From: an uncultured Candidatus Melainabacteria bacterium
GTDB taxonomy: Bacteria > Cyanobacteriota > Vampirovibrionia > Gastranaerophilales > Gastranaerophilaceae
Reading direction: 5' to 3'
NCBI GenBank assembly: GCA_947361615.1
Contig: CANAJP010000002.1
Coordinates: 1 to 64,000, forward strand
DNA length: 64,000 nt
The translations under genes were made by a program, and so were the position numbers. A model generated the notes under the pieces. The model worked only from the letters and a program-made list of their open reading frames with translations, was not told where the DNA came from and searched no databases. Every line of letters starts with the position of its first letter. Position 1 is the first letter of the stretch. Positions 18,328-27,632 of this stretch are shown one piece after another.

Positions 18328-18356
18328 TTGACAATCTTTTTAACCAGTGTTATACT
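18328..18356 (+). promoter_or_regulatory. Sigma70-type promoter of the kinase-fold gene
   Basis: TTGACA (18328-18333), 17-bp spacer, TATACT (18351-18356). The start codon follows 30 nt later with Shine-Dalgarno TAGGAG. Confidence 0.8.
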
Positions 18357-18386
18357 CGTAGCACTTAGCCATTAGGAGTACCCAAA

Positions 18387-19388
18387 ATGATTCCAGCAAT
18401 TTCAGCACGTATCGAAAACAAAACATTTACCGCACCAAAACAATCAAAAAACAATACTGTACCATTTGCAGGACGACCGCCACAATTCCATCAGGAAAAA
18501 ACGGTTAACTTTTTCACAGAACTGGTAAAGTGCTGTCTTGAAGAGTCCACATTTTTAGAACGTCACAGACAAATTATAGGTGAAACTCTTGCAAGCATTA
18601 TGCCAAGAATCAATGCCGGACTACACAACAACGAAAGTGGTATGAGAGGTTTTGTTTCGAGACTTGACGATGACTTTGTACTCAAAGCACCACACTGGTT
18701 CAAAAAGGCAACACCTGAAGCTATTCAACGCAACTGCGCACAAGGAATGGTTCGCCCGAATAAATTTGAAGCGCTTGAGGATTACTTCGGTCATCACGTT
18801 ATGACCTTCGGCGACATCGCAATTATGAAAAACGCAACCGCTCCAGGTTCTTATGTACGAGTTGGCAGACCGTTTGAAATGGCACTTGATGATGGTGGTT
18901 TTGAATACTATTCAGAAACATATCTTCCAACCTGCGCGGCATTACCGCAAGATACCTTCGACAGATTAGCTAATAACCTGAAAAAATTAAACGGCATAAC
19001 TTCGGGAGAATATCACTATGAACCAGACACAATCAACCCGAATAATTTTCTAATATTTAATGAACATTTTAGAATTGTTGATGATATGGATCCTGTTAAA
19101 CTGGATGAACCAAACAACTTAACAACGATGTTACGTCCGCTAATCAACAACACATCGACTGACGAAAAAGCGGTATTTTCCACAGAACTCGTTCCACTAC
19201 GCAGAGAAATTTTCAAAAAAAGCTCAATTGCATCTGTAAAACATGAGCTTCCTCTTGCCTCATCATTTATGGAAGAAGCTGAATTCGAGGAAACTTGCCA
19301 GCTTACAGGCGTTGAAAAGCACATTCTTAAACTCAAACAATATATTCAAGAAAGAAGCGTTGACGGAATTAAACAAATCTTAAAATAA
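18387..19388 (+). CDS. Divergent kinase-fold protein with N-terminal PFAG motif
   Basis: This 333-residue protein is not assigned to a named family. The N-terminal 35 residues are Asn/Lys/Thr-rich and end with VPFAGRPPQF, the Phe-x-Gly motif shared with neighbours. The core is kinase-like: a strand with Lys (DDFVLKAPHW near 95), then a catalytic-loop-like YEPDTINPNNFLIF followed by FRIVDDMDPVKL (about 210-240), with Asp, Asn and a second Asp in phosphotransferase spacing. The same two elements occur in the protein at 13130-13981, although overall identity is low. A strong promoter and Shine-Dalgarno precede it. The C-terminal 80 residues are helical. Substrate and activity unknown. Confidence 0.6.
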   Translation: MIPAISARIENKTFTAPKQSKNNTVPFAGRPPQFHQEKTVNFFTELVKCCLEESTFLERHRQIIGETLASIMPRINAGLHNNESGMRGFVSRLDDDFVLKAPHWFKKATPEAIQRNCAQGMVRPNKFEALEDYFGHHVMTFGDIAIMKNATAPGSYVRVGRPFEMALDDGGFEYYSETYLPTCAALPQDTFDRLANNLKKLNGITSGEYHYEPDTINPNNFLIFNEHFRIVDDMDPVKLDEPNNLTTMLRPLINNTSTDEKAVFSTELVPLRREIFKKSSIASVKHELPLASSFMEEAEFEETCQLTGVEKHILKLKQYIQERSVDGIKQILK

Positions 19389-19460
19389 TAAAAAGATGTC
19401 ATTCAAGCCCCCGAGCCGAAATCTTACAAGCGTTGAATACTTACACGCCCTGCCGGCCAG

Positions 19461-19487
19461 ACCCTGAATCAAGTTCAGGGTGACAGG
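19461..19487. repeat. Half copy of the TGTCAT...ATGACA dispersed repeat
   Basis: CCCTGAATCAAGTTCAGGG followed by TGACAGG is a hairpin with the same core as the longer paired elements at 31518, 41663, 47554 and 58224. It lies between the kinase-fold gene and the phosphatase gene and may also terminate them. Confidence 0.55.
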
Positions 19488-19498
19488 GGATGTCACAT

Positions 19499-20128
19499 CT
19501 ACGAATGAACAAAACGCTCTTCCGGTAAAATAACCGCCGTTAAAAGGGCATTAGGATATTTTCCACATCCAGTATCAATACAAATTTTATCAACCTGAAC
19601 CTGAGGTTCTTTAAAATCAGTATGTCCAAAAATAATTTTTTGAGGCAAGTTGTGTTTTTTATAAATAAATTCACCGCGAATATAATAAAAATCACGTTCA
19701 TCTTGCGCTTCAAACGGAATATCAGGTCTTATTCCTGCGTGGACAAAAAGATAATCGTCCGTCATATAATAAGATTTCAAATTATCCAAAAACTCCCCGT
19801 GAACCTTATATATCTCATCAAAATTCCCGTAACTTTCAACCGTCTGCACCCCACCGTATGTCCAGAACAGATGTGTATAATATCTTTCCCCCTCACGTGC
19901 TTTCAAATAAGCATATTCATGAGATCCCTTAAGATATATACACCTGCAAACATCACCCATTGCAATAACTTTATCGATTACGCCTTTTGAATCCGGCCCG
20001 CGATCAATAAAATCGCCCATAAAAATAAGTGTATCATCATTTGATACGGCCAGTTTATCAATAAGCGAATTTAGTTTATCCAATTCTCCGTGAATATCTG
20101 TTATGGCTATAATTCTTCCCTGTGTCAT
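19499..20128 (-). CDS. PP1-like metallophosphatase
   Basis: This 209-residue calcineurin-like phosphatase of the bacterial PrpA/ApaH-like group has metal motifs ITDIHGE, FMGDFIDRGPDS, LKGSHEYAY (GSHE replacing the usual GNHE) and HAGIRPD, with a late FGHTDF. It could act on phosphoproteins or dinucleoside polyphosphates. I start at the ATG at 20128 (MTQGRIIAITD): TATAAT ends 6 nt before it and there is no Shine-Dalgarno, suggesting a leaderless mRNA. The Asn-to-Ser change in GNHE touches a metal ligand, so activity may be altered. Confidence 0.82.
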   Translation of the reverse strand: MTQGRIIAITDIHGELDKLNSLIDKLAVSNDDTLIFMGDFIDRGPDSKGVIDKVIAMGDVCRCIYLKGSHEYAYLKAREGERYYTHLFWTYGGVQTVESYGNFDEIYKVHGEFLDNLKSYYMTDDYLFVHAGIRPDIPFEAQDERDFYYIRGEFIYKKHNLPQKIIFGHTDFKEPQVQVDKICIDTGCGKYPNALLTAVILPEERFVHS

Positions 20129-20148
20129 AATAAAATTATAGCGCAAAA

Positions 20149-20946
20149 TTATATTTTTAGTACATCCACCATTGACATAACAATATCTCTCGAAATATCG
20201 AGTACACGCTCTTTAACCGAAGACGATTCAAAGGACTCATCCGCCAATAACCTCTTATAATCCGAATGTACATCGGTAAGATATTGAATTTTTCCATTTT
20301 CATCCAGCTTTGGCAAGTCCTCAGCCGCATAAATCACGTGTCTTAAATCATCATATAAGACTTTCACGGTACCTTCTTCTACATCCTTAGAAAAGGATAT
20401 ATCATTCATTATCTTAATAAAACGATTTTGTTGTTCCGGAGTCGCCTTTGCCAGTGCCTCAAGCGGTTTGGCCGCCCCTTCGCACAATTCATGTTGCGTA
20501 AAACCTATAAGCCCCAAACGTTCATATTCATCACAATTTTTAGCGACCTTTAAGTAATTTCTTATTAAAGCAGCATCGGGTGTCGCACTTGCTAAGGGCG
20601 CACCAAATTCCTCAAAACAAATTTTATAAGTCATAAAAAGTTCATTAACAACTTTTTTCATATCTTTTTCACGTGGATTTGCACGCAATTCATTCATAAA
20701 TCCGATAATTTCCGGCTCTGTAAACTTACGGCAACGTTTGTGGCGAACCTTACGAAACAGTGTAATACAAGCATCTTCGGCCTCATTTGTACCTTTTGTC
20801 CAGCAGCCAAACGGTAGCACAAGCCCCTTTTTATCATAAATCGATGTTTCAACAGAAGATATTTCTGAAACAGAAGCACGTGAAGGCACAGGCTGAGCCA
20901 ATTTCACCTGCGAAATATTATTAAATTGTATATTTTCTATACGCAT
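20149..20946 (-). CDS. Hypothetical helical protein
   Basis: This 265-residue protein is unrecognised. Its N-terminal 30 residues (MRIENIQFNNISQVKLAQPV) are Asn/Gln/Ser-rich like those of the Phe-x-Gly-motif proteins nearby. The rest is mainly helical and acidic with scattered cysteines and no membrane segments. It ends 20 nt before the start of the phosphatase gene, so the two may share transcription, although the phosphatase appears to have its own promoter. Confidence 0.6.
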   Translation of the reverse strand: MRIENIQFNNISQVKLAQPVPSRASVSEISSVETSIYDKKGLVLPFGCWTKGTNEAEDACITLFRKVRHKRCRKFTEPEIIGFMNELRANPREKDMKKVVNELFMTYKICFEEFGAPLASATPDAALIRNYLKVAKNCDEYERLGLIGFTQHELCEGAAKPLEALAKATPEQQNRFIKIMNDISFSKDVEEGTVKVLYDDLRHVIYAAEDLPKLDENGKIQYLTDVHSDYKRLLADESFESSSVKERVLDISRDIVMSMVDVLKI

Positions 20947-21013
20947 ACTACACCATTCAATCGCATAAAATATACTAAAGGTAAAAATTTGCCTTTTGTA
21001 TTAAGAAATATTA

Positions 21014-21691
21014 CTAACCTAAATCCTTGTAAAGATTATAAGCACGAATTAGTTTAGAATTATTCTGAATTTGATAAATTCTCACAAGCGCCCACTCTGA
21101 GGTGGAAGTACATTTTTCACGTGTCATTTCACCGGCCTCACAGCATAAACGAAGCCTTGTATCAATAACATTATAAAGCTTACCAAGAGTCTTATTGTCC
21201 ATCCTGTGAATAGGTCTTGAAAAATAACCTACAAGCCCGCCGGAATTATCATCAAGAGTTTTGTATAGTTTTGCCAGCGTAGTTTTAACATTTGACAATT
21301 CATAATCCAAAAATCTAACAACATCATCCTTTTTACCGTGACGGTAAACATAGGTTTTGACCTTATCAATTGCCTCCGGTGGGGCGTCGCCAAAATTCAT
21401 ATTATTGATATAACTGTCAACATCGGTTTGATTAATCCCCAACGCCTTAGCAAGAAGGATTTTATCCCCCTTTTTAGTAAACGAATTTTTTAGCGGACGA
21501 AAACGAATAAGCGGACGGTTTTTCATAATATAAGCAAATTCTTCTTTAGAAATTCTGGTTTTCATGACCTGCTTAATTTCAACCGCGTTATTATGTATAA
21601 ACTCCGCTTTCTGGGCATCAGTAAGCTTGGACGAGCCAAGGACTTTTTGAATATTAACAGCGTTTATAGATGTAATTTTAAAATCTTCCAT
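21014..21691 (-). CDS. Hypothetical helical protein
   Basis: A 225-residue protein is predicted from the ATG at 21691 (MEDFKITSINAVN). Lys/Arg-rich and helical, with a Cys pair (RLRLCCEAGE) and no signal peptide. On the minus strand a promoter TTGATA-17 bp-TAAAGT ends 7 nt before this ATG, with no Shine-Dalgarno, so it is another leaderless candidate; this argues against the upstream start at 21727. No family assigned. Confidence 0.6.
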   Translation of the reverse strand: MEDFKITSINAVNIQKVLGSSKLTDAQKAEFIHNNAVEIKQVMKTRISKEEFAYIMKNRPLIRFRPLKNSFTKKGDKILLAKALGINQTDVDSYINNMNFGDAPPEAIDKVKTYVYRHGKKDDVVRFLDYELSNVKTTLAKLYKTLDDNSGGLVGYFSRPIHRMDNKTLGKLYNVIDTRLRLCCEAGEMTREKCTSTSEWALVRIYQIQNNSKLIRAYNLYKDLG

Positions 21692-21758
21692 AAAAAAGAC
21701 TTTAACATAAATATTGTTGCGTATCAAACATTGCCGTGTTAAAATTTTAATATAACAT

Positions 21759-21831
21759 GCCGTTGTGGCTCAGGTGGTAGAGCAGCTGATTCGTAATCAG
21801 CAGGTCACGGGTTCGAGTCCCGTCAACGGCT
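21759..21831 (+). tRNA. tRNA-Thr (anticodon CGT)
   Basis: GCCGTTG pairs with CAACGGC, discriminator T at 21831. The D arm GCTCAGGTGGTAGAGC, anticodon arm GCTGA-TTCGTAA-TCAGC (anticodon CGT) and T arm CGGGTTCGAGTCCCG are all intact. No encoded CCA. The next start codon is 8 nt downstream. Confidence 0.95.
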
Positions 21832-21838
21832 TGTTTTT

Positions 21839-22645
21839 ATGAAAAACATTCTTCAACTAAATAACGCACGCAACTGTCTTAGAATTTTTCTGCGCACCGC
21901 TGGTGTGCAAGAATTATTTGTGCCTTATGAGCTTTGTTCTGTCGTATTTAAAGCCGCACGACAAGAAAATGTAAGGCTTAAATTCTACCATATCGACGAA
22001 AATTTTATGCCTTCCCCACAAAGTCCCCGCCACGCGTTCATTCTTTACCCGAACTATTTTGGAATTTGTGATGAAAACGCGCGCATACTGGCGTCAAAAT
22101 ACCCTAATTTAATCTATGACGCAACACAAAGTTTTTTCTCAGAACCGCTCGGGACTGCGACGATTTATTCTCCGAGGAAATTCTTTAACGTAACAGATGG
22201 CGGAATTCTCGTTACAGATTTAGAAATACCGGCAAAATTTCCAAAAGAGTCAGATGGTGAAGATTTTTCAACAGATCCGATGAATTTTGATTATGAAAAA
22301 TTTCTTAGAAATGAATTAAAATTCAATAATTCTAACGAAATCAAATTAATTTCAGATAAAACACGCCTAAAACTTTCACAAATAAATTTTGAGGCAGAAA
22401 AGACTGAACGCGCAGAAAACTTTTGGAAACTTCATGAAATATTTGGTACAATCAATGAGTTAAAAATTCCATCCACCGTTACTGCCCCCATGGTTTACCC
22501 GCTAAAAACCAAAAACCCTCCGCTTGTGGATTGCGGAGTATTTATTCTCAGATACAACTATATGAAAAATATTATACCGTTACCGTTAAAAATGGCGGGT
22601 AATAAACCCGCCATTGAAAAATTACTTGCAAATATAATTTATTAA
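21839..22645 (+). CDS. DegT/DnrJ-like PLP aminotransferase homologue, short
   Basis: This 268-residue protein resembles the large-domain half of DegT/DnrJ/EryC1 (sugar) aminotransferases. YPNYFGICDENARIL, LIYDATQSFF (PLP-binding Asp region) and the lysine segment YSPRKFFNVTDGGIL match the family. At 268 residues it is well below the usual 370-400, with the C-terminal domain reduced, so it may be a specialised or degenerate enzyme. Its ATG is only 7 nt after tRNA-Thr with no Shine-Dalgarno, implying expression from the tRNA transcript after processing. It overlaps pepA convergently by 24 nt. Confidence 0.65.
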   Translation: MKNILQLNNARNCLRIFLRTAGVQELFVPYELCSVVFKAARQENVRLKFYHIDENFMPSPQSPRHAFILYPNYFGICDENARILASKYPNLIYDATQSFFSEPLGTATIYSPRKFFNVTDGGILVTDLEIPAKFPKESDGEDFSTDPMNFDYEKFLRNELKFNNSNEIKLISDKTRLKLSQINFEAEKTERAENFWKLHEIFGTINELKIPSTVTAPMVYPLKTKNPPLVDCGVFILRYNYMKNIIPLPLKMAGNKPAIEKLLANIIY

Positions 22646-24019
22646 AGCTCTTACCCCTGAGCCGGTTGAACCTTTAATAAATTCGTTCAACGGTGCGTCC
22701 AAAAACGCAACGCCTGCGATATCTATATGCGCCCATTTTGCATTGCTTACAAATTCTTTCAAGAATAAGCCCGCAGATGAAGCGCCGCCTGAACGTCCAC
22801 CGGTGTTACGCATATCTGCAACTTCAGATTTCAAACCGTTTTTGTATTCTTCGTAAGTCGGAAGTTCCCAGTATTTTTCACCTATTTCAAATGCTGCGTC
22901 TTTAACATTTCTAACGAGTTCATCGCAGTTTCCGAGGATTCCCGCGCAAACAGCACCGAATGCTACTGAGCAAGCACCTGTAAGCGTTGCTATATCGATA
23001 ATTTCATCAACACCTAATTCTGACGCATAGCAAAGTGCATCCGCAAGGGTCAAACGGCCTTCTGCATCCGTATTATCAACTTCAATGGTTTTACCGTTTT
23101 TAGCTGTCAAAATATCACCAGGTTTATACGCAGTACCACTAGGCATATTTTCGCAAGCTGCAATTATTCCGTGAACCTCAACTTCAGGGTTAAGTTTTTT
23201 AATAACGCTCATAATACCGAGAACACATGCAGCACCTGCCATATCGTCTTTCATGGTCAGCATTGAAGCCGCAGGCTTAATATCAAGTCCGCCACTATCA
23301 AAACAGATACCTTTACCGATAATCGCGATACGTTTCTTCGCGTTAGGCGCTGAATATTTCATGTGAATAAATTTTGGCGGGTTAGCGCTTCCTTGACCTA
23401 CTGCCAAATATGCGCCCATTTTCATAGCCTTAATTTCTTCAACATCATAAACCTTTGTTTCCACGCCATCAAGTGACAGTGCAATCTCAGCAAGTTTTTG
23501 CGGAGTTGCATATTGCGCGGGTTCATTAGCCAAATCTCTTGCAAAATTCATCGCTTTTGCTATCAATTCACCCTCTTCAATCTGGCAAGGGCAAACTTTT
23601 GTGAAATAAACTTCTTCCACACGTTCATTTTTCTTGTTTTTATATTTATCGAAAGAATAGTTTCCAATATATGCACCGATTGTTCCGAATTTACCATAGT
23701 CAAATCCAAAATCCAAATCAAACGCAACTTTTTTCATTTTTAATGCAGCGAGAGTCTTAACGGCTTTTGCAATCACAACTCTTGCTTTGTTTTCAGAAAA
23801 CTCTTCTTTTTTCCCGCAACCCAAAACAAGGATTTTCGCGATATCAAACTGACCCAAAGTCGACAAAAGATAAGTTGTGTTATATTTACCATCAAAATCC
23901 TTTGTATCAACCACATGCTTATTCACGAAATCAATGTGAGTATAAGAATTTTCAAAAAGGCTGACAACAAGTACATCAGGATTAACCTGCGTAAATGATT
24001 CAATTGATTTAACTAACAT
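22622..24019 (-). CDS. pepA: Leucyl aminopeptidase (M17)
   Basis: This 465-residue cytosolic metallo-aminopeptidase has metal and catalytic residues in standard context: GKGICFDSGGLDIKP, MKDDMAGAACVLG and the family signature NTDAEGRLTLADAL. It releases N-terminal amino acids from peptides; family members can also bind DNA. The N-terminal 150 residues form the non-catalytic domain. The start has AGAGGGAA. It sits 24 nt downstream of the prepilin gene on the same strand. Confidence 0.93.
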   Translation of the reverse strand: MLVKSIESFTQVNPDVLVVSLFENSYTHIDFVNKHVVDTKDFDGKYNTTYLLSTLGQFDIAKILVLGCGKKEEFSENKARVVIAKAVKTLAALKMKKVAFDLDFGFDYGKFGTIGAYIGNYSFDKYKNKKNERVEEVYFTKVCPCQIEEGELIAKAMNFARDLANEPAQYATPQKLAEIALSLDGVETKVYDVEEIKAMKMGAYLAVGQGSANPPKFIHMKYSAPNAKKRIAIIGKGICFDSGGLDIKPAASMLTMKDDMAGAACVLGIMSVIKKLNPEVEVHGIIAACENMPSGTAYKPGDILTAKNGKTIEVDNTDAEGRLTLADALCYASELGVDEIIDIATLTGACSVAFGAVCAGILGNCDELVRNVKDAAFEIGEKYWELPTYEEYKNGLKSEVADMRNTGGRSGGASSAGLFLKEFVSNAKWAHIDIAGVAFLDAPLNEFIKGSTGSGVRALINYICK

Positions 24020-24043
24020 ATAAATTCCCTCTTACTTAATATA

Positions 24044-24991
24044 CTAACGGCCTACACACCGTAAATCCATTTCAGTATCTCTGTCTAACGGTTCACGTAA
24101 GATTAAGCCCGTTGTTCCCCAGAGATACCAGGCATAATTGGCGGAATAGAGCGAAGATGACCAATAATATCCTTCGTGCATACCTAAAAGCTGCGTATTT
24201 ACAAACATCGCCGCCAATTCATAATCAGTAGGCGCTCTGAGTGAACTTTTTTGAAGATGGCAGGCTTTGCCTGAAGCTTCAGACTGCGTTTTAGAGTCCA
24301 CATCTTCATAATGCGGCACAGGAGCGACAATTACACTATCCACCGGTTTAAAAATAGTAATAAACCCAATATCTTTACCAACCTTATTAGGCGGTTTATT
24401 ACCGTTAAGGTCATAAATCATATTGATACAAACAGATGAAGCGGAGAAATAATTAGGATTTTCTTTCTGGTCAAAAACCTTACAAACCGGATTAAAGAAA
24501 AGGTTAATACTTTCCTGGTTATCTGTTATAAATGCAACGCTGTCAAAATCTTCCTGATGGTAAGAATATATTTTGCCTGTTTCTGCATCTTCATAGAACA
24601 TATCAACCAATTTTGAATTCAACTGGCTCCAGGAACGAGGCATACGATGCATCATACCATCTGTGCCTTCATACACCTGCGGAAGCCCGCAGCCAAAAAA
24701 TTTATCATCATCACAAACCATGTGAACTTTAACAAGGTCACGATATTTATCGACAAAATCTTCACCGGAATGAAAATCTTTCAGGGTATCCATAAGAGGA
24801 ATAGCTTGCGCAACACGGGTATGCAGGACTTTCTTCCGAACCCTGAAAATCATATCCTGAATATTTGCCTGCAAAGCAGGAAGAGTCAAAACCGTAACAA
24901 CTCCGACAACAGTCAGAGCAATAACGACTTCGACAAGTGTAAATGCTTTTTTCTTAGTTTTATCTAATAAACCAACTCTTCTATTCAACAT
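24044..24991 (-). CDS. Type IV prepilin-like protein (non-phase-variable relative)
   Basis: This 315-residue prepilin has a short 16-residue leader ending KKKA, cleavage before FTLVEVVIALTVVGVVTVL, Glu at position +5 and a long hydrophobic helix. The mature part shares blocks with the four G-tract prepilins: a Cys-containing loop, NMIYDLNGNKPPNKVGKDIGF, VAPVPH, a YELAAMFVN-like region and a C-terminal RCVGR. It has no G tract and its leader is of normal length, so it is the baseline for the family. Exported and probably displayed on or assembled into a type IV pilus or pseudopilus. Confidence 0.85.
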   Translation of the reverse strand: MLNRRVGLLDKTKKKAFTLVEVVIALTVVGVVTVLTLPALQANIQDMIFRVRKKVLHTRVAQAIPLMDTLKDFHSGEDFVDKYRDLVKVHMVCDDDKFFGCGLPQVYEGTDGMMHRMPRSWSQLNSKLVDMFYEDAETGKIYSYHQEDFDSVAFITDNQESINLFFNPVCKVFDQKENPNYFSASSVCINMIYDLNGNKPPNKVGKDIGFITIFKPVDSVIVAPVPHYEDVDSKTQSEASGKACHLQKSSLRAPTDYELAAMFVNTQLLGMHEGYYWSSSLYSANYAWYLWGTTGLILREPLDRDTEMDLRCVGR

Positions 24992-25057
24992 ATTACTTTC
25001 TTTTATAAATTAATATACTGTAATCATCATAACATATTTAATATTTTTTGCAAATCC

Positions 25058-26149
25058 CTAATTTTCAAGAAATTCCGCGAGAATATAATTACTTACCAGA
25101 AACCCTTTTTTTGAGAACATATATGCCCCGTTTTTATTTAAAATATGGCCTGTTTGTAAATATTTGTTTAAAATATTTTTGTATTTATTTTCAAAATCAA
25201 TATTAAATTTTTCATTAATTTTATGAGCATTTAAGCCTTCAACCAGACGAAGTCCGAGGAAGATTTCTTCTTCTAACATTTCTTGAGGTGAAAGATTTTG
25301 AGAAAAATCTTTTTCTAACGGGTTAAAACAATAATCCTCGAAATTTGTTTTGTTAGAATACCTTATTCCATCAACATAACCGTGTGCTGCAAGGCCAAAC
25401 CCGTAATATTCCTGATTTCTCCAGTAATTAATGTTATGTCGGGAAGATTTTCCATTGCGAGAAAAATTACTAATTTCATAATGCTCAAAACCGTTTTGGG
25501 TCAAACACTCAATAGCGTTACTGTACATATCCGCCTGAAGTTCGTCATCTGCAAGATTTTTAGGATACTGCCGCGCAAAAAAACATCCCTCTTCTATTTT
25601 CAAGCCATAAAGAGAAATATGTTCAACCCCTAATTCTGCAGCCGTTTTCAGGTCTGAAACAAAACTTTCCAAGGACTGCTCCGGAAGTCCGTAAATAAAA
25701 TCAAGGCTTATATTATTAAAACCGGCGTCACGCGATTCCTCAACTACTCTAAAAACATCAGCAGATTTATGCCGGCGCCCGATTTTTTTTAGTATTTTAT
25801 CATCAAAAGTCTGAGAACCGATACTCAAACGATTAACACGTGTATTTTTTAGATTGTCAAAATACTCTTTATCAACCGTTTCAGGGTTAACCTCAAGTGT
25901 AACCTCCGCGTTATCTGCAATATTCAGCGTTCCAAAAATTTCATTAATCTGGGACGCAGTTAAAAGTGACGGGGTTCCCCCGCCAAGATAAACAGTATCA
26001 AGAATTTCGCCCTTATACTCGTTCAAAATCTGCGTTTTCAATGAATTCAAATACTGCCCTTTACGCTCCAGTATCGGAAACGATACAAACGAGCAATAAT
26101 GACACTTACTCCTACAAAACGGGATATGAATATAAGCACTTTTAACCAT
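25058..26149 (-). CDS. hemW: HemW-type radical SAM protein
   Basis: This 363-residue member of the coproporphyrinogen dehydrogenase-like family has the radical-SAM cluster motif CRSKCHYC (residues 12-19) followed by SF rather than the extra Cys of HemN, plus YLGGGTPSLL and VNPETVDKEYF. These features and the length favour HemW, a haem chaperone/insertase, over HemN. The ATG lies 6 nt after TATAAA (with upstream TG) and lacks a Shine-Dalgarno, so it is a leaderless candidate. It is divergent from the MFS gene. Confidence 0.85.
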   Translation of the reverse strand: MVKSAYIHIPFCRSKCHYCSFVSFPILERKGQYLNSLKTQILNEYKGEILDTVYLGGGTPSLLTASQINEIFGTLNIADNAEVTLEVNPETVDKEYFDNLKNTRVNRLSIGSQTFDDKILKKIGRRHKSADVFRVVEESRDAGFNNISLDFIYGLPEQSLESFVSDLKTAAELGVEHISLYGLKIEEGCFFARQYPKNLADDELQADMYSNAIECLTQNGFEHYEISNFSRNGKSSRHNINYWRNQEYYGFGLAAHGYVDGIRYSNKTNFEDYCFNPLEKDFSQNLSPQEMLEEEIFLGLRLVEGLNAHKINEKFNIDFENKYKNILNKYLQTGHILNKNGAYMFSKKGFLVSNYILAEFLEN

Positions 26150-26211
26150 AAAAAATTTATATCATAAAAAACACACTTGCGCTTATTTTTTTATGCTAAA
26201 ATTAACTCTGT

Positions 26212-27612
26212 ATGAACACAAAAAATATAAAATGGACAATATTTCTTATAACAGTTGTCGGTAACTTCCTCGGGATGTTCGATTCGACAACTGTAAACCT
26301 TGCGTTGTATGCGATGTCCACAGATTTGGGCGTAAGTCTTGAACAAATCCAGTGGGTTGTAATCGCTTATATGTTAATTTTGACTGTTTTATTACCGTTT
26401 TTCGGCAAATTGGGCGATATTCTTCCCAGAAACAAACTTTATGCAACGGGATTTTCGCTGTTTGCGCTGGGTTCTTTCCTGAATTTCACCGCAAACAATT
26501 TTTATTTGCTGGTTTTATACAGATGTATTGAGGCTGTCGGGGCATCAATAATGATTTCCAACGCACCCGCGATTATCGCCTCTATTTTCAAAAGCGAAAA
26601 ACGCGGCAAAGCGCTCGGGTTAAACGGATGCGTCGTAGCTATCGGAGGATTGAGCGGCCCCGCAATGAGCGGAATTTTAATAAACTTTTTCGGCTGGCAT
26701 TCAATATTCCTGCCAAGCATACCAGTTGCGCTATTGGGGGCGTATTTTGCGTATAAATTATTACCATCACACGTCTTACATAAAGAAAACTTTAAATTCG
26801 ATTACCTCGGATTTGCATATTTTTCTGTTGGAATTTTCGCACTCCTTCTTGCAATTTCCGAGGGACATGTATGGGGCTGGACATCTCTAAAAATAATTTT
26901 CTTAGGGTTTATCACGCTTGTATTTGGTACATTATTCTACCTGCGCGATCATAATATTGACTACCCGATGATAAACTTTAAACTGTTTGAAATAAGAGAG
27001 TTTACATTCGGAAACCTCGCAATAATGACATCATATATGGCGATGTTTACAAATAGCGTACTTCTGCCTTTTTATTTACAGGAAATTCTGTTATACAGCC
27101 CGATGAAAACAGGTTTAATCGTTTTATCTTATGCGCTTGTACTTTCAATAACAGCGCCATTCGCAGGGCGATATGCAGGAAAACACGGAAGTAAATACAT
27201 TACCTTATGCGGTGCAGCAATTTATGTTCTATCATTGCTGATGTTTATAACATTTAACGAAACAACCTCAACGATTGCAATCATTCTTGTTTCTGGTTTT
27301 ATGGGAATAGGAAACGGCCTTTTCCAATCACCGTCAAACAACGCAATCCTATCGAATGTTCCCAAACCGGAACTCGGTATTGCAAGCGGAATTCTCGCAC
27401 TTTCAAGAAATGTTGGAAACATTTTAGGCGTTGCAATTACGATAACTCTTTTTGCAAGTTTCAAATCCATGTTCTTGCATCAAGATTTACTCTACAACGA
27501 AGCCTTCCTTAAATCTTTCCATTACACAATGAGTGTAGGTGTATTCTTCGGGGTAGCCTGCTTTATGCTGGCGTTCCTCGCATATAAAAACGAAAAGCTG
27601 GACAGACATTAA
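26212..27612 (+). CDS. MFS drug exporter, DHA2-like
   Basis: This 466-residue integral membrane transporter has about 14 hydrophobic segments. The N-terminus (FLGMFDSTTVNLALYAM) is the conserved first-helix motif of DHA2/EmrB-QacA proton antiporters, followed by LQWVVIAYML and the motif-A loop GKLGDILPRNK. Probably exports a toxic or amphipathic compound; substrate unknown. TAAAAT ends 9 nt before the ATG with no Shine-Dalgarno. The TPR gene follows 20 nt downstream with its own -10. Confidence 0.88.
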   Translation: MNTKNIKWTIFLITVVGNFLGMFDSTTVNLALYAMSTDLGVSLEQIQWVVIAYMLILTVLLPFFGKLGDILPRNKLYATGFSLFALGSFLNFTANNFYLLVLYRCIEAVGASIMISNAPAIIASIFKSEKRGKALGLNGCVVAIGGLSGPAMSGILINFFGWHSIFLPSIPVALLGAYFAYKLLPSHVLHKENFKFDYLGFAYFSVGIFALLLAISEGHVWGWTSLKIIFLGFITLVFGTLFYLRDHNIDYPMINFKLFEIREFTFGNLAIMTSYMAMFTNSVLLPFYLQEILLYSPMKTGLIVLSYALVLSITAPFAGRYAGKHGSKYITLCGAAIYVLSLLMFITFNETTSTIAIILVSGFMGIGNGLFQSPSNNAILSNVPKPELGIASGILALSRNVGNILGVAITITLFASFKSMFLHQDLLYNEAFLKSFHYTMSVGVFFGVACFMLAFLAYKNEKLDRH

Positions 27613-27632
27613 TTATAGGATATAATCTAAAT

